64,000 nucleotides of DNA from Nautilus pompilius (Eukaryota > Mollusca > Cephalopoda > Nautilida > Nautilidae). Below, in pieces: positions 58,331 through 64,000 of this stretch. Where the stretch lies: assembly GCA_018389105.1 (NCBI GenBank), contig JACATO010000329.1, positions 1,715,501-1,779,500 of the forward strand, read 5' to 3'. Positions within the stretch are counted from its first letter, which is position 1. Each line of letters opens with the position of its first letter. Both the position numbers and the translations under genes were made by a program. The notes below the pieces were generated by a model. That model was not told the DNA's origin and did no database searches. It worked only from the letters and a program-made list of their open reading frames with translations.

Positions 58331-60258
58331 TGGAGGGGGGTAGGGACCTGATTATGAGAAAGATGATGAGTATAGCTTAGCTTGGTCGTTTTGGCGTTAC
58401 CCGAATTTTCCTTTTCTTTAAAACAATGGTTTTCGGGGAGTTTAATTGTTGAAGGTGTCACACTTTTCTATGTAGTTCTTACAGGTACAGATCTCCGGAC
58501 TCGTTTAATATGACAGCCTCGTGGCTGTGGGTGAGGACAGACAGAAGTCCACCACCCATCATGGTTCACGAGCTCCGTGATTAGGGAATCCGCTAGTCAG
58601 AAGAAAAAAAAAAATCACTTTGATTAATAACTTTTACTAAACAGCAGTGGTCAGGGGTTATCGTTTCACGGATGTACGGAAATAAAATAACGATTTTTTT
58701 TTTTTTTTTAAATAATCGAACCCATTATTTATTTAATTTCACTTTTTTTTTTTACCAAAAGATTCCGACGATGCAAAAATTAAGAAAAAAAAAAAACAAA
58801 CTGCAAACGTATTTTCGTAAGCAGGCAAAAGACATCTTCTCGCGCTTCTTCCGGAGCGGCTGTCTTTTTGGAAGAGCTAGTCCGTTCGCAGTGGCCGCCC
58901 TTTCCGGACGTAACCTACGGATTCTGGGCCAGGTTAACCAAACTTAATGGAGGACGCCAGGCTGACGAGCGAGTTAACTTCGTCTCTTCCCGTGAGGTGA
59001 CGGGACAGCGAAGAGGCGAATAACCGTTTTCTGTTTGAAATCCAGTATAGACGGGCGAGGTCATGGTCAGCTGGAAAGGTCAGCGTTAGCGAACCATAAT
59101 CGCCATACTAGGTGGACGCCGATCGAGAACAGCGGGAATATGGGAGAAAAGCGAAAGTGGGGGGGGCAGCGCACCCCGCTTGTCGATGAAGCATCCGGGT
59201 AAACCGGTACTTAGCATCATTGCGCTCCACAGCAGACCACCTCGATAATAAACCCTGCTATTTTGGCCACTCATAAGGCGAGGGAAAGAGCCTGAGATAC
59301 TTTCTAGAACGCGCGTCCCGCCAGACTCGGCTCTCTCAGCGTTCTTCCGCCATACCTGTGGTGGACTGCTTGTGCTGCCAGGTCCTACCGCTCTCTCCGG
59401 TTTATTATCTCACGACGTGTTCTTCGAGACTGAACCTTGATTCATCAGAAGAAACCACCCCGGCCCATCTGATCCGTGTCCTTCACATGCGAGATAAGAG
59501 AAGGTGGAATATGTGATATATATATATCTTTTCTGCTATATGTCAGTCATAAGTAAAACGGTGTGAATCGAACGTGGAATGGGTTCATGCTGTCTGTCTG
59601 TTCCTCTGCGTCCCAAAGTGTCGGCACACAATGTACGTGCATTGAAACCTTTGCTGTCTAATATTGGAAATATATTCAAGACCACTTTGCGGATCTTCGG
59701 AAATTTAAGATGTTCCAGTCACATGTATCCACTCCGTGGGGATGGCCTGGCAGTGGTAACGGCACTATAGCAGTTCATCAATCCACTGTTCTGCAAGGTC
59801 CGTTAAAGAAAACTCGTGGATATTCTGGACCTTCACGCGATTCATCTCTGCCGCCATTTCAAGAAAGGGGTAAGATATCGGGTTTTTCCCAAAATATCCC
59901 GCTCATCCAGCCATTGTTCACTTTTTGTTAAGCCATTTCAAATTAATAAAGCGATGGAACAGTCGAAGCCGACATAATACCTACACCGCTCTTCAGCTCT
60001 CACAACTGTAGGATGTTTTGAAGGACAAGATGTTCGCCACAAAACCAGCTACCTACCACCCACGAACTCCAGCAGAGAATTGTTGATGCTTTAACAGTTA
60101 TTCCTGTGAAAATATCTGCCGCTGCGTGGCGCTCGGATGTCAGTTGCTGTGCCTTGATGCCGATAGCGAATATTTTGCATATTTATTGCAGTGTGTCATG
60201 TCTGGAGTGCCTTTGTGTACTAGGATGGCTATGGAAAAGTATCTTTTTATTGGACACC

Positions 60259-60260
<2 letters not shown>

Positions 60261-60293
<33 letters not shown>
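60261..60293. repeat. GT microsatellite in the CpG-rich flank
   Basis: About 16 uninterrupted GT units. It creates Cys/Val-repeat open frames that are not genes. Confidence 0.9.
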
Positions 60294-60294
<1 letters not shown>

Positions 60295-61079
60295 ACTTAA
60301 CGTGCAAAACAACAAAACTAGTATTATTTCAATATCAAACGAAAGGAAGGAAGACCAAGCATTCTAAAACAAAGAAAAATGATGGATTTTGCAGTTGTCA
60401 AAACTCTAGTGGCATTCATATTGTTCTTGGAATCATATGATAGATAATGGAAATATGTACTTCGAAACTGTGTGGAGGGTTAGCTAGCAAAGCTGCTCAG
60501 AATTCTGAGTAAAATAGCGAAGTTTCTAGTTTCAAAAAATTTGTTTTCGTACCACCGTGTAAAAGGTTTTCATCTATTTACGGAACTTCACGGAAACACC
60601 CGACTGGAACCAATACAGCATCGGCAGGCATGACGTGACGTAATCTGAGGACAATGTGGTATCATCTCGGCCAGTCTTTAAATGTAGTTGATGTCCCATG
60701 CCATCACGAGATGGGTGTAGCAAAGCGCACAGTCCCTTAATAATTATTATTAATTAAACGACAAATCAGTGTCGGGCGATCAGACGACGAGGTCAGTTGT
60801 AGATTATGCACGTGGAAACTGCAACAGGGTTCGTGCATCGGCGTCTTCCAGACACACACCCACCCGACGATCCTTGTGGTTTCCTCTCAGCCGAATGGCA
60901 AAGTCGAATCTTCTCAACTTGGGTAGAGAGAGCAGTGAGGACTTTCTCATCTAGCTTTCCAAACGTAGGAAACAGAGCAGTGGGTGATTTCGGTATATCG
61001 TCCCCCTGCGCCCAAGTCTTCAAGTCGAAGATGACCAACCAGCACGGGCGCCATCTTCGAGCTGATGTATAAATTTAAA

Positions 61080-61960
61080 CTTTGAAAGACCATTTACTAT
61101 AGCTGGCGCCATGAAACCAGATCTGGTGGGTACGACAGTGACTTCTCTGCGGACTGAGGTCGTTCTCTTCGGAGAAAATGATCAGCTGTCTGAAGAGATT
61201 GCGTTGTCTATCGCTCGGACAAGTTTCATCTTCGAAGACTTTAGCTTTTTGCTCTTTTCAAGAGAGCCAGACTTCCTGAGGGGTACCGCCTTGGAAGGAA
61301 TGCAGGGAATTTCGGAGGTGTGTCAACAAACAAGTTTCCCCTGAGCAAAGATTTCGAATGTTTCTTTTCCAAACTGCTTAGGCAGCCATCAGTAACCGCA
61401 GATCTGTCTCGCCATGCTCAGATGGCCCCGTGTCTTTTTGTGCCGAATCTTCAGCAGCAGTCACGCCCGCCATTTTCTAACGCGGAATCTACGTAGCTCA
61501 CTCTGAAATGTATCGTCACGCGGCATCTGGCGTATGCTTGGTAATTTCTGTTGAATCAAACGATGTTTCGCCTGGGTTTCGCTTGTCGGTTAATTGTCTG
61601 TTCAAATGTCGAGTCGACGGGATTTCTTAACGTTCGTATATCTGATCTGGACACACTGAAGCCGCAGTTTCTCAGCAAATCGTCCGTTCCTGGATGGAGT
61701 ATGTGACGGGTGGGCGATAGTCCGAAAGTAAACAGACGAGTTCCGCAGACAGCTGTTGGGGTCCATACTGAACAGCAAAGGGCCCAAACTCAAGAACACA
61801 CGCCAGGTCCGGATCGAAATTGTTCTTTATGTAGCTTGGGAAAAAAAATCTCGACACCAACCAGATCCTGTCCGGGTACTGAATCCAAAGCTGTGCAGTG
61901 CGTCCTAGTTCACAGCCTCTTGTCCTTATACTCATGTACACGTCAACATCGGCCATATCT
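61080..61960 (-). pseudogene. Broken coding relic of a multi-copy uncharacterised protein family
   Basis: The minus strand carries several short blocks, in order, that I remember from large uncharacterised proteins present in many copies in mollusc, cnidarian and some fish gene sets. These are GRTAQLWIQYPDRIWL (compare TAxxWxQYxxxV), RNPVDSTFEQTIN (compare RxPVDLTLEQTIN) and RQRNLFRQLIIFSEENDL (compare xxRDLFGRLLxLS). They lie in more than one frame, so the copy is dead. Whether that family is a host gene or part of a transposon is not known to me. Extent is approximate and may reach toward 62.3 kb. Confidence 0.35.
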
Positions 61961-64000
61961 TACACTTCCTAGAAATGGCTTCCCGTCAACGGACTAGTCT
62001 CTGCTGTGACTCCATCAATTAAGGACCGCACTTCAGTCGCTTTTCTGAACGTGTCAATTAATAGGACTTCGATGTCTGCGAACAGGCATCGATCGCCCTC
62101 CGCTCTCTGGAGGGATGCACTGGCACGCACCCCTCAGCTCGATTGCTATCTCAGCCAAGCCAGCGCCACCTAGTAGCTTCCCAAATGAAAGCAGGCTGCG
62201 GAAAGGCCAACCCGCAAGGTAACATCGTTGAACTGGAATAAATGGTGCTACACTAGTGTACATGCTTTCTTGGAAACGGCAAGGTCAGGCAGCTCTCTGC
62301 ATGTTGATCTCTGTAATGGACGAGCTGACGTGAGGCGTGTAGTCCACTGTGGACTGACTGCCTGAACCTAACGGCGGACTGTTTCCCACTGACTCAGCCT
62401 GGAACCTGCTTGCCTGTTGCTCACCCTGGAGTTCGGCTCGACAGAAGAAGTCCGGTACACATGCTAGCTTGCTTCACGACACGATCCCTAGTACAACTAT
62501 GATTGTCTGAACAATGGTCAATTTGGATTCGTCAATTAGTTATAACGTCAAAATGATGTCATTCCTGCGCCATCACATGGAAGCTGTAACGCCGTGGGAT
62601 AGAATATTGAAAGACCTTTCCACTGATACCTTATGTGGGCAGAACTGCGTTGATGAAATGGACTAGTACTTATCATTAGCAATGACATCGGTTACATTAA
62701 GCTTCCAAAAATTAGATGAGGGCAGCAATTCCCAGGTAAAAACAATTGAATTTTACATTCGCATATTACAACTTTAAAAAAAAAACCCAAAAAACCACGT
62801 GTGAGTGTATGTTGCGTGCGTGGTGGGGGGCCCTAGAGTCGTACTATTAGCGCTATTCTGTTTGGTCTGCCCTTCCGCGAAGTGTCAAGGCCGCGCAGTT
62901 CGCCGAATTGCCAAGACCTTTTCTTCAACGGATATCGGCTGGAAGGGACCTGGGGGGTGTAACAGTCTAAGAGAACCGGCCCGTGCCCACGCGGAACAAC
63001 AACCGGTGGGGCTTTCGCTCGGACGTCTTTACCGTGACCAACTGCTTGTTTTTAATTCCGAAATATTTCCCTTTTTCTCTCCCTCTTGTTTTTGGGGTTG
63101 GGGGGGTGTATAGCGACACCAAACTCCGGTCTAGATTCGCTGGAAGGAAAGAAGGGGAGAAGAAGGAAAAACGATAACTCTGTTCGTGGAGGACGAGATG
63201 TACCAAGTGACACCCAGCGGGGGGGGTGTGCTGTACACCACAAAGCTGGTTGTACTAAACATTACAGAAGTATTTTGCTTTCGCGCGCCACGCTAGAATG
63301 TTCTTTTTCTTCTCCGACAACAGACATCAAAGGTCGGCCATTGCTGAGCACACACAGGTGGTAAGCGGCCCCGCCAGACAATGGCCGACCGCGATTTTTG
63401 GCAAACTTCCACGCAAATCCGTTTTGTGCGTCTAAGCCGCTGAGATAATGGCGGTGCTAAAACATCACGCACGTGTGTTAGGGGGAAACAAAAGCCTCGG
63501 CCTGAAAGTAAATTTATTTTGGGGCAAAAAAATTGCATATGTATTTAATTATGATTGATTGAAAAACCGCGAGGAGCCTACTTCTTGTTTCGGGCCATGT
63601 TTTGATATAAGAAAAGAAGGAACATCGACAGAGGCTCGCTCCTTTCCTCATCCCGCTCCTCCTTGTTTGTTCTACTTTATCGCGCAGAAAGAAGCTGGTA
63701 TTACGGGAGGGGGGATTCTCTTCAGCTTTTCGGCTCTACAAGCAAGCGGTACCTTAGGTTTGTCCCCTCCCGCTCTCGAGTGATTTTGGCGACCTCGTGG
63801 AGGAAGAGGACAAAAGGGTATGATGGCCCTATGTCCACAGTTACCCCGGGGGTGTGTGTGCGTTCATTAACTCGATTCTAAGAGACGTATAGCTTACAAA
63901 ACTGTCAGAAAACATCCCCGTGAGGTGACGAAGTGAATCACTGTGAAATTGCAGCAGCTTTGCTTGAGCGATTCTTCCGAGGTCGATCTGAGAGCAGGTC

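Larger units (their letters stand above)
56560..64000. other. CpG-rich intergenic flank downstream of the RTK gene
   Basis: GC and CpG are much higher than in the gene: about 15 CpGs in 58801-58980, against about 2 in an intron stretch of equal length (40201-40380). It contains two SINE copies, the relic near 61-62 kb and a GT microsatellite. The sections 57.0-58.1, 58.4-60.2, 62.3-62.8 and 62.9-64.0 kb hold only short chance frames as far as I can see. Around 63380-63460 a pair of ATGGCCG / AATGGCGG motifs in CpG-dense DNA could belong to a promoter (YY1-like), but no first exon is visible. Confidence 0.6.

Noticed and set aside
59086-59274. 62-codon minus frame rich in Gly, Leu and Pro
   Set aside because: No domain or neighbouring exon signals; composition effect.
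60126-60440. 104-codon frame with a Cys-Val repeat
   Set aside because: The repeat is the GT microsatellite; flanks show no protein signal.
60769-61072. Overlapping + frames in the CpG-rich flank
   Set aside because: Long frames are expected where stop codons are rarer; these lie beside or opposite the minus-strand relic.

Overview
The window is animal nuclear DNA. It carries the last four coding exons of one very large receptor tyrosine kinase (RTK) gene on the + strand, plus about 8 kb of downstream DNA. The AT-rich introns of 9 to 23 kb, tRNA-derived SINEs with a shared central domain, CR1/L2-like LINE scraps, Tc1/mariner transposons, MITEs and patchy CpG content suggest a lophotrochozoan invertebrate, perhaps a mollusc. 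That placement is inference; no single sequence here names the species.

Layout: exons lie at 198-293, 9109-9323, 31016-31153 and 53867-54521. All junctions are GT/AG and the joined frame is open for 367 residues. It runs from the middle of the kinase C-lobe ([11 protein letters not shown], activation loop, SDIWSFG) to a 185-residue tyrosine-rich tail with two YxxM motifs. The N-lobe, membrane span and ectodomain lie upstream of the window. The 3' UTR contains a SINE and probably ends just after an AATAAA at 55989.

The introns hold almost all of the window. They contain five LINE fragments, most of the SINE copies, one 1285-bp mariner with clear inverted ends and TA duplications, one 1.36-kb Tc1 relic with recognisable ends, two poorer Tc1 relics, four copies of an 84-180-bp palindromic MITE, a three-copy dispersed repeat, microsatellites, a 54-bp tandem duplication and a dense array of heat-shock-element-like pentamers.

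From about 55.96 kb, at the predicted transcript end, the base composition changes. CpG goes from nearly absent to frequent, and beyond 56.6 kb the DNA is much richer in GC and CpG. This flank holds two less-decayed SINE copies and a broken minus-strand coding relic near 61-62 kb that resembles a multi-copy uncharacterised invertebrate protein family. I found no intact second gene.

I saw no convincing new multi-gene system. The most useful leads are the CpG boundary at the gene end, the MITE family, the heat-shock-element cluster, the possible alternative last exon of the RTK, and the relic at 61-62 kb. No virus-like element, CRISPR array, rRNA or tRNA gene was recognised.
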